This document shows, one piece after another, positions 36,997-46,211 of a stretch of 64,000 bases of DNA (within the stretch, counting starts at the first letter, position 1; every line of letters starts with the position of its first letter). Under the pieces are notes generated by a model, which saw only the letters and a list, made by a program, of their open reading frames with translations, was not told the DNA's origin and ran no database searches. Made by a program: the position numbers and the translations under genes. The DNA is taken from the NCBI RefSeq assembly GCF_000960975.1, contig NZ_CP010803.1:1327908-1391907 (forward strand), written 5' to 3'. Source of the DNA: Martelella endophytica (GTDB lineage Bacteria; Pseudomonadota; Alphaproteobacteria; Rhizobiales; Rhizobiaceae).

Positions 36997-37854
36997 ATGA
37001 GTTTCATCACGCCGACAGTTTCGCGACGCGCGAGCCGCAGCGTCATGCCGGGTTTCGGGCTGACGCTCGGGATCACGCTGCTGTTTGTCGCGCTGATCAT
37101 CCTGCTGCCGCTGAGCGCCCTGTTCTTCCAGCTCGGCCAGCTCGGCTTTGCCGATTACTGGCGGATCATTTCCAACGACCGCACGCTTGCGGCGTTTCGG
37201 GTGACGATTTCGGCGGCGGCGGTGGCGACGGTGTTCAATGCCTGCTTTGGCCTGCTGCTTGCCTATGTCCTGGTGCGCTACAGGTTTCCCGGCAAGCGGC
37301 TGCTCGACGCGCTGATCGACCTGCCCTTCGCCCTGCCGACGGCCGTCGCCGGCATCGCGCTGGTGGCGCTCTACGATCGCAATGGCTGGATGGGCATGCT
37401 GCTGTCGGAATTCGGCCTGAAGGTTGCCTACACATGGTGGGGGATTGTTATCGCGATGACCTTCACCTCCGTTCCATTTGGTGTGCGCACCGTGCAGCCG
37501 GTGCTCGAAAGCCTCAACGCCGACCGCGAGGAGGCCGCGCGCACCCTCGGCGCAACGGACCTCCAGGTGTTCCGCAACATCATCTTTCCGCAGGTGTTCC
37601 CGAGCTTCATCATGGGTGCCTCGCTGGCCTTTGCCCGTTCGCTCGGCGAGTTCGGTGCGGTGATCTTCATCGCCGGCAACATGCCCTACAAGACCGAGAT
37701 TGCCTCGCTTCTGATCATGATCCGCCTCGATGAATATGATTTCCCTGCCGCAAGCGCGATTGCCGGTACGATCCTCGCATTGGCGCTTGTCGTGCTGATC
37801 CTCGCCAACATCGCCCAGAGCCGTGCCGCACGGCACCTGAACCGGGGGGCATGA
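36997..37854 (+). CDS. cysT: Sulfate ABC transporter permease CysT (CysU)
   Basis: A 285-residue inner-membrane permease with six helices. The ABC coupling loop E-E-A-A-R-T-L-G-A-T-D-L-Q-V-F-R-N-I-I-F and the L-P-F-A-L-P-T-A-V-A-G-I-A-L segment are typical of CysT. The frame is open into the repeat upstream; the ATG at 36997 with AAGG eight bases away gives the usual length. Its stop overlaps the cysW start (ATGA). Confidence 0.92.
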   Translation: MSFITPTVSRRASRSVMPGFGLTLGITLLFVALIILLPLSALFFQLGQLGFADYWRIISNDRTLAAFRVTISAAAVATVFNACFGLLLAYVLVRYRFPGKRLLDALIDLPFALPTAVAGIALVALYDRNGWMGMLLSEFGLKVAYTWWGIVIAMTFTSVPFGVRTVQPVLESLNADREEAARTLGATDLQVFRNIIFPQVFPSFIMGASLAFARSLGEFGAVIFIAGNMPYKTEIASLLIMIRLDEYDFPAASAIAGTILALALVVLILANIAQSRAARHLNRGA

Positions 37855-38708
37855 TCATGAGCGTCGAAACCACCATGCATCCCCAGGTGAAAGCGCTGAT
37901 GCGGCGACGCAGGATGAAGCGTCTGGCGCTCGTCCTTGTCGCCGTGCTGTTTGCGTCCCTGGTCATGGGGCTGCCGAGCCTGGCGATCTTCGTGCGTGCC
38001 TTTTCCGAAGGCGTTGCGGCCTATGCCGCCAATATCTCCGAGCCCGAGACGCTGCACGCGATCAAGCTGACCGTGATCACGGCGCTCATCGCGCTGCCGG
38101 TTAACATCGTCTTCGGCATTTGCGCCGCCTGGGCCGTGACCCGCTTCCGTTTTCCGGGGCGGCGGGTGCTGATCACCATCATCGAACTGCCGTTCTCGAT
38201 CTCGCCGATCGTCGCCGGCCTTTGCTATCTGCTGGTCTATGGCGCGACCGGGCTCGTCGGCAGCTATGCCGATCAGTACGGCATCCAGCTGATGTTCAAC
38301 CTGACCGGCATCGTGCTGGTGTCGCTGTTCGTCACCTGCCCCTTCGTCGCCCGTGAGGTCATCCCGCTGATGGAGATCACCGGTCAGGAACAGGAAGAGG
38401 CGGCCCTCACGCTCGGTGCCACCGGCTGGCAGACCTTCTTCTTCGTCACCCTGCCGAATATCCGTTGGGCACTGCTTTATGGCGCGATCCTGGCGAACGC
38501 CCGCGTCATCGGCGAGTTCGGCGCCGTCAGCGTCGTTTCCGGCAATATCCGCGGCGAGACGATGACGCTGCCGCTGCAGGTGCAGCTTCTCTATGATGAT
38601 TACAATGTCACCGGCGCCTTTGCGGCCGCGACGATCCTGACGGTGATTGCCGTCATCACCCTTATCCTGCGTTCGGTGATCGAATCGCGGCATCCGCAGA
38701 CCCACTGA
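37851..38708 (+). CDS. cysW: Sulfate ABC transporter permease CysW
   Basis: A 285-residue partner permease: six helices, the segment I-E-L-P-F-S-I-S-P-I-V-A-G-L typical of CysW, and the coupling loop E-E-A-A-L-T-L-G-A-T-G-W-Q-T-F-F-F. The first ATG (37851) overlaps the cysT stop; a second in-frame ATG at 37857 is the alternative start. CysA follows after 16 bases. Confidence 0.92.
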   Translation: MIMSVETTMHPQVKALMRRRRMKRLALVLVAVLFASLVMGLPSLAIFVRAFSEGVAAYAANISEPETLHAIKLTVITALIALPVNIVFGICAAWAVTRFRFPGRRVLITIIELPFSISPIVAGLCYLLVYGATGLVGSYADQYGIQLMFNLTGIVLVSLFVTCPFVAREVIPLMEITGQEQEEAALTLGATGWQTFFFVTLPNIRWALLYGAILANARVIGEFGAVSVVSGNIRGETMTLPLQVQLLYDDYNVTGAFAAATILTVIAVITLILRSVIESRHPQTH

Positions 38709-38724
38709 CGCACTGGAGACCGAT

Positions 38725-39477
38725 ATGGCCCTGCAGATCGAAAACATCTCGAAGTCCTATGGCGGCAGTCTGGTGCTGAACGGGGTCGACCTCGAAATCG
38801 CACCGGGCGAGTTCGTGGCGCTTCTCGGGCCCTCGGGCTCCGGCAAGACGACGCTGCTCAGGATCATCGCCGGCCTGCAGTTTGCAGAACAGGGGCGGCT
38901 GGTGTTTGACGGCGAGGACATTACCGGGCTCGATGCCCGTCTCAGGCGCTTCGGCATGGTGTTCCAGAGCTATGCCCTGTTCGAGCACATGACGGTGGAG
39001 GCCAATGTCGCCTTCGGCCTGCGCATGCGGCCGCGCTCGACAAGGCCGCCGCGCGACGAGATCGCCAAGAAGGTCCGCGAACTGCTGGAGCTTGCCGAAA
39101 TAGGCCATCTCGCCAAACGCTATCCTTCTCAGCTTTCCGGCGGTCAGCGCCAGCGCGTGGCGCTGACGCGGGCGCTCGCCATCGAGCCGCGCATGCTGCT
39201 GCTCGACGAGCCCTTCAGCGCCCTCGACACCCAGATCCGCAAGGGCCTGCGTTCGGCACTGCGCGATCTCCAGCGTCGCGTCGGCATTTCCGCCATCCTC
39301 GTCACCCACGATCAGGAGGAAGCCTTCGAGATTGCCGACCGGGTGGCGGTGATGTCGGAGGGCCGCATCGAACAGTTCGGCACGGCGGAAGAACTGGTGC
39401 GCCGGCCCGCGACCCCCTTCGTCGCCTCGTTCCTCGAGGGCATGGAGAACTATCTCAACCAGGGTGCGGGGATTTAG
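38725..39477 (+). CDS. cysA: Sulfate ABC transporter ATPase CysA, short form
   Basis: A 250-residue ABC ATPase with Walker A G-P-S-G-S-G-K-T-T, Q-loop F-Q-S-Y-A-L-F, signature L-S-G-G-Q-R-Q-R and Walker B M-L-L-L-D-E-P, followed by H-loop T-H-D-Q-E-E-A. Usual CysA proteins are 330-360 residues and carry a C-terminal TOBE-like regulatory domain; this one stops soon after the ATPase core (...P-F-V-A-S-F-L-E-G-M-E-N-Y-L-N-Q-G-A-G-I). The stop lies within four bases shared with the stop of the convergent anSME gene. The core is complete, so activity is likely. Confidence 0.9.
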   Translation: MALQIENISKSYGGSLVLNGVDLEIAPGEFVALLGPSGSGKTTLLRIIAGLQFAEQGRLVFDGEDITGLDARLRRFGMVFQSYALFEHMTVEANVAFGLRMRPRSTRPPRDEIAKKVRELLELAEIGHLAKRYPSQLSGGQRQRVALTRALAIEPRMLLLDEPFSALDTQIRKGLRSALRDLQRRVGISAILVTHDQEEAFEIADRVAVMSEGRIEQFGTAEELVRRPATPFVASFLEGMENYLNQGAGI

Positions 39478-40649
39478 CGCGCCGGCTGCAGCATCACCGA
39501 TTTCAGCCTGTCGCCCGCATGGTGGAAGAAGGCCATGTTGGATTCGCAGAAATAGTTGTGTCCCGGCTCGCCGTCGCGCGAGACGAGGAAGCGGTGCTTC
39601 GGACAGCCGCCATTGCAGGCGAAGCGATAGCTGCAGGCGCGGCACTGGGCGGTGAGGCCATCGCGCTTGTCGAGGCCGAACTGCTCCATGCGTTCGCTCG
39701 CGGCCATCTCGGCCATCGGCGTTTCCATGATGTTGCCGAGGCGGTATTCCGGGTAGACGTAGTGGTCGCAGGTGTAAAGGTCGCCATTGTGCTCCAGCGC
39801 CAGTCCCGTGCCGCAGGTCTCGGAGAAGATGCAGAGCGAAGCCGGGTAGCCGTACCACATGGCGACCTGGTTCTCGATGAACTGCACGAAGATGCGGCCG
39901 ACATCGCGGCGGTACCAGCTGTCGAACACCTCGCACAGGAACTTGCCGTAGACGCGCGGCGTCACGCTCCATTCGGTGACGACATTGTCCGGGTTGTCGT
40001 CGACCTGCGGGGCCGACGCCAGCGGCCCGTTGCCGGCGCGGCGCTCGACAATGGGGATGAACTGCAGGTGTTGGGTGCCAAGACCGCTCAGGAACCGGTA
40101 GATCTCCTTGCCGTGGATGGCGTTTTCGCGATGCACGGTGGTCAGGATGTTGAACTCGACCTTGTGGCGCTTCAGCACCTCCAGCCCGGCCATCACCTTG
40201 TCGAAAGTCGGTCGGCCGGCGCGATCGCGGCGATAGGCATTGTGAATGCGCGCGGGACCGTCGATGCTGATGCCGATGAGGAAGCGCTCGCGGGCGAGGA
40301 ATGCGCCCCAGTCGTCATCGAGTAGCATGCCGTTGGTCTGGAACGCGTTCTCGATCGTGACACCCTTCGGACAGTGCTTCTTCTGCAGCGCCACAGCCTT
40401 TTCAAAGAAGTCCAGTCCCAGCATGGTCGGTTCGCCGCCCTGCCAGGCAAACAGCACATTGCGCATGCCGGTCGCGGTCTGCGAGCCGATGTAATCCCGA
40501 ACGTAGCGTTCCAGCACCGCGTCGGACATGCGAAACCGTTTCTCGTCCGGATAAAGCGTCTCCTTCTCGAGATAATAGCAATAGCTGCAGTTGATGTTGC
40601 AGCGGGGCCCGATGGGCTTTGTCATCACATGAAATGGGTGCGCACTCAT
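39474..40649 (-). CDS. Anaerobic sulfatase-maturating enzyme (radical SAM, anSME)
   Basis: A 391-residue radical-SAM protein that oxidises a Cys or Ser in sulfatases to the essential formylglycine, without oxygen. C-N-I-N-C-S-Y-C (CxxxCxxC cluster) lies near residue 19, with Y-Y-L-E-K after it; W-Q-G-G-E-P-T is the SAM-binding loop, and D-L-Y-T-C-D-H and C-R-A-C-S-Y-R-F-A-C-N-G-G-C-P-K hold the two auxiliary clusters of the SPASM domain. The start is uncertain: 40649 gives a normal N-terminus (MSAHPFHVM), but ATGs at 40655 and 40658 are in frame and none has a good ribosome site. Divergent from an FGE gene. Confidence 0.9.
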   Translation of the reverse strand: MSAHPFHVMTKPIGPRCNINCSYCYYLEKETLYPDEKRFRMSDAVLERYVRDYIGSQTATGMRNVLFAWQGGEPTMLGLDFFEKAVALQKKHCPKGVTIENAFQTNGMLLDDDWGAFLARERFLIGISIDGPARIHNAYRRDRAGRPTFDKVMAGLEVLKRHKVEFNILTTVHRENAIHGKEIYRFLSGLGTQHLQFIPIVERRAGNGPLASAPQVDDNPDNVVTEWSVTPRVYGKFLCEVFDSWYRRDVGRIFVQFIENQVAMWYGYPASLCIFSETCGTGLALEHNGDLYTCDHYVYPEYRLGNIMETPMAEMAASERMEQFGLDKRDGLTAQCRACSYRFACNGGCPKHRFLVSRDGEPGHNYFCESNMAFFHHAGDRLKSVMLQPAR

Positions 40650-40811
40650 GCACATCATTCTGTTGCCGGAAGTGACGGCATGCAACAGCGCCAAATGCCG
40701 CAGACAGCAATCAAAACGGGTTATCGGAGCGGGTGCTTTTCCTATTGGCTGGCGGCTTGATAAAGAGCAGGAGCGGGGTGTAACACAGGGCTTCAGATGG
40801 GAGTGGACCGG

Positions 40812-41765
40812 ATGAGCGAACAGGACAAACCCGGCGGCGGATGCTGCTCTGCATCGCGCAATGCTGAAACGCCGTTGCCGGTGGCCGATGTCGCGATTGC
40901 CGCGGGCGTGGGCGCGCGCGCCTTTCCGATCGCCATTCCCGGCGGGCGCTCGCATGTCGGCGCAAACCGGCCGGATATCCCGCTCGATGGCGAGGGACCG
41001 CTGCGCGAGGTGAAGCTCAAGCCCTATGCGCTCGAAGCCCAGACGGTGACGATCGCCCGGTTCCGGGAGTTCGTCGAGACCACCGGCTATGTGACCGAGG
41101 CCGAGCGTTTCGGCTGGTCGGCGGTGTTCGCCGGCCTTCTGCCCGAGGGGGCCGAGGTTTCCGGCAACGCCTCCGGCACGCCCTGGTGGGTGCGCATCGA
41201 CGGCGCTGACTGGCGCCATCCGGAAGGGCCGCTTTCCTCGATCGCGGACCGCCTCGACCATCCGGTCACACAGGTCTCCCTCGCCGATGCCAAGGCGTTT
41301 GCGGCCTATGTCGGCGGGCGGCTGCCGAACGAGGCGGAGTGGGAGCGCGCCGCCCATGGTGGTCACCGCGATCGCAAGTTTCCTTGGGGCAATGAGGAGC
41401 CGACCGACGAGAAGATCTTCTGCAATATCTGGCAGGGCCGGTTTCCGACGCAGAATACCGTGGTCGACGGCTATTTCGGCACGGCGCCGGCGCGCGCCTT
41501 CACCCCCAATGATGGCGGCTTCTACAACATGTCCGGCAATGTCTGGGAGTGGACGAGCGACAGCTATCGCATCCGTTCGCTGTCGAAACACGCCAAGCAG
41601 CGCAACGCCCAGGCGGTCGAGCAGAACGAACAGCTCCTCAAGGGCGGTTCCTTCCTCTGCCACATCTCCTATTGCTACCGTTACCGCATCGTCGCGCGCA
41701 TGGCGCTGACCCCGGACAGCGCCGCCAGCAATGTCGGCTTTCGCATTGCCTACAACGCGGCATGA
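40812..41765 (+). CDS. Formylglycine-generating enzyme (FGE/SUMF1 family)
   Basis: A 317-residue copper- and oxygen-dependent enzyme that converts sulfatase active-site Cys to formylglycine. The paired active-site cysteines lie in F-L-C-H-I-S-Y-C-Y-R-Y-R (Cys283, Cys288), matching the C-H-K-S-Y-C of known FGE, and G-N-V-W-E-W-T-S-D, G-R-L-P-N-E-A-E-W-E are family landmarks. ATG at 40812 has a GGAG site about nine bases upstream; an in-frame ATG at 40797 is the alternative. No signal peptide. No sulfatase is in the window, so the client is elsewhere. Followed by a sugar ABC ATPase 62 bases later. Confidence 0.93.
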   Translation: MSEQDKPGGGCCSASRNAETPLPVADVAIAAGVGARAFPIAIPGGRSHVGANRPDIPLDGEGPLREVKLKPYALEAQTVTIARFREFVETTGYVTEAERFGWSAVFAGLLPEGAEVSGNASGTPWWVRIDGADWRHPEGPLSSIADRLDHPVTQVSLADAKAFAAYVGGRLPNEAEWERAAHGGHRDRKFPWGNEEPTDEKIFCNIWQGRFPTQNTVVDGYFGTAPARAFTPNDGGFYNMSGNVWEWTSDSYRIRSLSKHAKQRNAQAVEQNEQLLKGGSFLCHISYCYRYRIVARMALTPDSAASNVGFRIAYNAA

Positions 41766-41827
41766 ATCCATATCTTGACTTCTGATGCAGACCGGAAAAA
41801 ATGGTTTGAACTTTCGGGAGGAAAGAC

Positions 41828-42895
41828 ATGGCACAAATCAGTCTCGACAGCGTGTCGAAGAGCTTCGGCAGCGTGAATGTCATCAACGATATCTCGCTGA
41901 CGGTGAATTCGGGGGAATTCGTCGTCTTTCTCGGACCGTCCGGGTCCGGCAAGTCGACGCTGCTGAGGATGATCGCGGGCCTGGAGACCATCGACACCGG
42001 CGGTCTGACGATCGGTGAGGTGCGCAGCGAACGGCTGGCGCCCGGCCAGCGCAATGTCGCCATGGTGTTTCAGAACTACGCGCTCTATCCGCACATGACG
42101 GTCAAGGAAAACATGGCCTTCGGCCTGCGCAATATCGGCATGTCCGCCGCCGATGTCGATCAGCGGGTCAAGGAGGCGGCGCGCATGCTGGAGATGGAGG
42201 AGCTGCTCGACCGGCGGCCCGCGCAGCTTTCCGGCGGCCAGCGCCAGCGTGTCGCGATCGGGCGCGCCATCGTCAAGGAGCCGAAGGCCTTCCTGTTCGA
42301 CGAGCCCTTGTCGAACCTTGATGCCGCGCTCAGGGTGCGCACCCGCGTCGAGCTTGCCGAGCTCCACAATCGCATGAAATCGACGATGATCTATGTGACT
42401 CACGACCAGACGGAGGCGATGACGCTTGCCGACCGGATCGTGGTGCTCAACAATTGCCGGATCGAGCAGATCGGCACACCGATGGATGTCTATCTGAAGC
42501 CGGCCAGCCGCTTCGTCGCCGGTTTCGTCGGTTCGCCGGGAATGAACTTCATCAAGGTCGCTGTGGCCGATGGCGAGGCGACGCTGTCCGACGGCGCGAA
42601 GGTCCCGGTCAATATCGCCGGTATTGAAGCCGGTTCCTACGAACTTGGCATCCGCCCGGAATCGGTACATGTCGCCGCCGGCGGCGATACCGCGACCACG
42701 CGCGCGACAGTCGGCGTTGTCGAACGCCTCGGCGAGCGCACGCTGGTTTATTGCACGCTGTCCGATGGCACCGAACTCATCGCCCAGGATAGCGGCCGCT
42801 CCGAGGCCCGCTCCGGCGACACGGTGTCGCTGGTCTTCGACCCGACGGCGGTGCATCTCTTCGACGAGAAGGGCACGGCCTGGCACGCCGGGTGA
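41828..42895 (+). CDS. CUT1-family sugar ABC transporter ATPase (UgpC/MsmX type)
   Basis: A 355-residue ATPase: Walker A G-P-S-G-S-G-K-S-T, signature L-S-G-G-Q-R-Q-R, Walker B A-F-L-F-D-E-P, H-loop T-H-D-Q-T-E-A, and a complete C-terminal TOBE regulatory region (~240-355). This group powers uptake of oligosaccharides and glycerol phosphate. It is convergent with the permease/binding-protein operon on the other strand; together they make one complete transporter. It follows the FGE gene, with an AGGAAAG ribosome site. Confidence 0.93.
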   Translation: MAQISLDSVSKSFGSVNVINDISLTVNSGEFVVFLGPSGSGKSTLLRMIAGLETIDTGGLTIGEVRSERLAPGQRNVAMVFQNYALYPHMTVKENMAFGLRNIGMSAADVDQRVKEAARMLEMEELLDRRPAQLSGGQRQRVAIGRAIVKEPKAFLFDEPLSNLDAALRVRTRVELAELHNRMKSTMIYVTHDQTEAMTLADRIVVLNNCRIEQIGTPMDVYLKPASRFVAGFVGSPGMNFIKVAVADGEATLSDGAKVPVNIAGIEAGSYELGIRPESVHVAAGGDTATTRATVGVVERLGERTLVYCTLSDGTELIAQDSGRSEARSGDTVSLVFDPTAVHLFDEKGTAWHAG

Positions 42896-42944
42896 GGGCC
42901 GCCCTGCGTGGCTTCGATGGGATGAGAAAGCCTCTCAGCCTATA

Positions 42945-42968
42945 ATCTCCCCCCTCGAGGGGGGAGAT
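42945..42968. repeat. G-tract palindromic repeat, copy 3 (probable bidirectional terminator)
   Basis: ATCTCCCCCCTC/GAGGGGGGAGAT, a perfect 24-base palindrome, followed by cgaagggggc. It sits between the converging ATPase and permease genes and may stop both transcripts. It is the cleanest member of the family at 7423 and 36768. Confidence 0.8.
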
Positions 42969-42990
42969 CGAAGGGGGCGCTGTGTCGGTG

Positions 42991-43836
42991 CTACCCCTTG
43001 ATCCCCGCCGACAGCGTGATCGCCTCGGTGACGCGGCGCTGGAAGATCAGGTAGGCGACGGCGACGGGCAGGCCGGCGAGGACTGCGGCGGAGAGCTGGC
43101 GGGCGTAGTAGACGCCGAAGGCGTCGTTGACCTGGGTGATGCCGACGGTGATCGTCATCATCTCTGTCTTGGTCACCGCCAGGAACGGCCACAGGAACGA
43201 ATTCCACGACCAGATGAAGGTGACGATCGCAAGCGCCGTTGTCACGCCCCAGTTCATCGGCATGTAGATGCGGGTCAGGATCCGCCATTCCGAGGCATTG
43301 TCCATCACCGCCGCCTCGCGGAAATCCTTCGGCACATTGTCGAAGAACTGCTTGTAGACGATGACGACGACCGGCTGGATGAGCTGCGGCAGGATGATGC
43401 CCGCCCAGGTGTTGATCAGCCCGAAACCCGCCATCAGCTGGAAGTGGTTGATGATCAGCACCTGCATCGGCACCATGAAGCTCGCCAGGATCATCCACCA
43501 CAGCGGTCGGCGCAGCGGAAAATCGAGCTGCGAGATCGCATAGCCGCAGAACATCGACGATGCCACCGTCAGAAAGGTGATGGCGATGGCGGTGACGATC
43601 GAGTTCAGGTACCAGATGCCGATCTGTGTCTGCGTCAGGGCGAAGACGTAGTGGCCGAAGGTCAGGTGCTCGGGCCACAATTCGATATTGGTCCGGATCA
43701 CCTCGTCCTCTGGCTTCAGCGACGAGACCACGCCCCAGTAGAGCGGAAAGGCCCAGATGACGGCGATGATGACCGTGAACAGGGTGACGATGAGACCGGC
43801 GACATTCAGCCGGCGTGCGGTCGTGGCCTGCATCAT
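42991..43836 (-). CDS. Sugar ABC transporter permease (MalG type)
   Basis: A 281-residue permease with six helices. The coupling loop E-A-A-V-M-D-N-A-S-E-W-R-I-L-T-R-I-Y-M-P is the EAA motif of CUT1 MalG-like subunits. Its start overlaps the end of the MalF-type gene by four bases. Order on the minus strand: GH51, binding protein, MalF-type, MalG-type. Confidence 0.92.
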   Translation of the reverse strand: MMQATTARRLNVAGLIVTLFTVIIAVIWAFPLYWGVVSSLKPEDEVIRTNIELWPEHLTFGHYVFALTQTQIGIWYLNSIVTAIAITFLTVASSMFCGYAISQLDFPLRRPLWWMILASFMVPMQVLIINHFQLMAGFGLINTWAGIILPQLIQPVVVIVYKQFFDNVPKDFREAAVMDNASEWRILTRIYMPMNWGVTTALAIVTFIWSWNSFLWPFLAVTKTEMMTITVGITQVNDAFGVYYARQLSAAVLAGLPVAVAYLIFQRRVTEAITLSAGIKG

Positions 43837-44714
43837 CCGCGTCCTTTCGAAAGCCGTGTAAGCTGGAAGTTCAACACCGAGACGATGATGACGATGAGGA
43901 ACAGCACGACGGCCGCAGCACCCGCCCGTCCACCCTGGTCATACTGGAAGGCGCGCTGGAAGACGTAGTAGACGAGCACGAGATTGTCGTTCGGCCGGCC
44001 GCCGATCGAAAACAGGTAGACCTGATCGAAAATCTTGAGCTGCAGGATGAGCTGGATCATCAGAACCAGCGCGGTGATCGGCCACATCAGCGGCCAGGTG
44101 AGCTTGCGGAAGGTCGTCCAGACCGAAGAATTGTCGAGTGCGGCGGCCTCGTAGATCTCGGCGGGGATCGCTCTCAACCCGGCAAGAAATAGCAGGATCG
44201 AAAACCCGCATGTCCACCAGATGGTGACGAAGGCGACGGCGGGCATGAACCAGGTGGTGTTCTTGAAGATCGACACACGTTCGAGGCCGAGCAGGTCGAA
44301 CAGATGCATGGCGATGCCGAACTGGAAGTTCAGCGTCCAGTCCCAGATGAGATAGACCACCGAAACCGGCAGGATATAAGGCAGGAAGAACAGCGCCAGC
44401 ACCAGAGCCTGCAGCCGGCCCTTCAGCCGGTTGATGCCGAGCGCGATCGCGAAGGCGACCAGCGTGCCCGGGATGACGGTGAGCGCGACGAAATAGGCGG
44501 TGTTCCAGAAGGCCGTGTTGAAGCGGCGATCGCCCCAGAGCCGTGTATAGTTCTCGAAGCCGACAAACGGCCCGTTGCCGATGATCGGCGCGTCCTGGAA
44601 CGAGACGATGAACAGCTTGATCGTCGGATAGATGAAGATCAACCCGTAAATGGCAACGAACGGAGCGACCAGCAGCAGGGCGACGAGCGCTTCATTGCTT
44701 TTGTTGCGGAGCAT
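43833..44714 (-). CDS. Sugar ABC transporter permease (MalF type)
   Basis: A 293-residue permease with six helices. The coupling loop is E-A-A-A-L-D-N-S-S-V-W-T-T-F-R-K-L-T-W-P. N-terminal L-L-V-A-P-F-V-A-I-Y-G-L-I-F-I-Y-P-T-I-K is standard for CUT1 MalF-like subunits without the long extra domain of E. coli MalF. It is coupled to the MalG-type gene by overlap, and to the binding protein upstream by a 68-base gap. Confidence 0.92.
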   Translation of the reverse strand: MLRNKSNEALVALLLVAPFVAIYGLIFIYPTIKLFIVSFQDAPIIGNGPFVGFENYTRLWGDRRFNTAFWNTAYFVALTVIPGTLVAFAIALGINRLKGRLQALVLALFFLPYILPVSVVYLIWDWTLNFQFGIAMHLFDLLGLERVSIFKNTTWFMPAVAFVTIWWTCGFSILLFLAGLRAIPAEIYEAAALDNSSVWTTFRKLTWPLMWPITALVLMIQLILQLKIFDQVYLFSIGGRPNDNLVLVYYVFQRAFQYDQGGRAGAAAVVLFLIVIIVSVLNFQLTRLSKGRG

Positions 44715-44782
44715 AACGGTTCCCCGGGATCAGGTGCGACTGAGGGAAAAGGCCGCCGGTTGCCCGGCGGCCTTCGCGGCGA

Positions 44783-46060
44783 TCACTGCAGATCGTTCAG
44801 TTCGTACTTGATTTCCTCGACCGCCTCGGCCGGCTCCATCTCGCCGTTCAGTGTCGGCACGAAATAGGTCGACATCACGTCGTAGATCGGACCGGCGACG
44901 CCGGCGAGCGTCGACTTCGGGTCAAAAACCAGATTGTCGGTCACCGAAGCATAGGCGGCATTCGGTTCCATCTGCTTGAACTCATCCGACTGGGTGACCG
45001 GGCCATAGGCCGGGATGTGGCCGGCGGTTGCCCAGAACAGCGAATTCTTCGCCATCCAGGAGATGACTTCCAGCACGGCGGCGTGCTTCTCGGGCGTCAT
45101 TTCCTTGCCGGCATTGGCCGGGATAGCGAAGGTGTGGCTGTCGGCATAGGTGGCCGGATGATCGAAGATCACCGGGATCTCGACAGCGCCCCATTCGAAG
45201 AGCTTGCCCTGGTCCTTGAGGTCGATCATCGTCGGCACTTCCCAGACACCGTTGATCAGCAGCGGCGACTTGCCGGAGGTGAACAGCGCAACCGCGGCCG
45301 GATAGTCGGTATAGGTCGTCTGCAGGCCGTCATTGGTCCAGCCGGCAAGAACCTCGAGCGAGTTCTGCAGCTTTTCGGCATTGTCGCCGGCGAGGAACTC
45401 GTCGCCGGTCATCAGCTCGCCATCCTGCTGGGCCATGAACGAGTAGATGGTGCGGAACATGAAGGTGCCGTCGGCCGTGGTGGAGGCCAGCGGATAGTCC
45501 ACGCCCGCATCCTTCAGGCCCTTGAGCGTTGCCTCGAAGCCCTCGCGGCTGTCGAGCCCCTTCGGCTTGCCATCCTCGGTCAGGAGATCATTCGCGGCAA
45601 GCACGTCCTTGTTGTAGTAAAGCACGATCGGGTGGGTGTCGAACGGCACGGCATACTGCTTGTCGTCGATCGTCACCGCGTCCCAGGTGGCCGGGGCGTA
45701 ATCGTCCTGCGAAAGCCCCATCGCCTGCCAGTCGTCCGGCGTGATCTCGCTCAGAATGCCCTGGCTGACGGCGAGCGGAATGCGGCTCGCGTGGTAGGTC
45801 ATCATGTCGGGCGCCTCGCCGATGGCGGCGGAGGTGCGGACCTTCGAATAGAAGGGCGTGCCCCATTCCAGCGTGGTGGCGTCGATCGTGATCTCGCCGG
45901 CATGCTGTTCGTTGAAGTCGGAAATCAGCTGCTTCATGCGCACGCCGTCGCCGCCGCTGAGGAAGTCCCACCAGATGACGGTTTCCTCGGCATGGGCCGC
46001 GTTCGAAACTGCCCCGGCGGCGATCATGGCCCCCATGGCGATGCCCAGTATCTTTCGCAT
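44783..46060 (-). CDS. Sugar ABC transporter substrate-binding protein (family 1)
   Basis: A 425-residue periplasmic protein: signal peptide MRKILGIAMGAMIAAGAVSN-AAHA, then E-E-T-V-I-W-W-D-F-L-S-G-G-D-G and D-F-N-E-Q-H-A-G, a UgpB/MalE-like family-1 start. It binds an oligosaccharide, most likely the arabino-oligosaccharide cut by the neighbouring GH51 enzyme (inference). The ATG at 46060 is picked because AGGAG lies seven bases upstream; in-frame ATGs at 46066 and 46078 are less well placed. Confidence 0.9.
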   Translation of the reverse strand: MRKILGIAMGAMIAAGAVSNAAHAEETVIWWDFLSGGDGVRMKQLISDFNEQHAGEITIDATTLEWGTPFYSKVRTSAAIGEAPDMMTYHASRIPLAVSQGILSEITPDDWQAMGLSQDDYAPATWDAVTIDDKQYAVPFDTHPIVLYYNKDVLAANDLLTEDGKPKGLDSREGFEATLKGLKDAGVDYPLASTTADGTFMFRTIYSFMAQQDGELMTGDEFLAGDNAEKLQNSLEVLAGWTNDGLQTTYTDYPAAVALFTSGKSPLLINGVWEVPTMIDLKDQGKLFEWGAVEIPVIFDHPATYADSHTFAIPANAGKEMTPEKHAAVLEVISWMAKNSLFWATAGHIPAYGPVTQSDEFKQMEPNAAYASVTDNLVFDPKSTLAGVAGPIYDVMSTYFVPTLNGEMEPAEAVEEIKYELNDLQ

Positions 46061-46211
46061 TTCCATTCTCCTCTCCATTGAATGCGGCCTCCCGCCGCAT
46101 CGTCAAAGTGCAGTTTTGGTCCGGACGTGGCCGGAAACGGGATCATGCAACCCTTTGCGCAACGGATCGGGCCCGTGGCCGCATCCGGTGCGCAACGTCA
46201 TCGCGTGAGAG

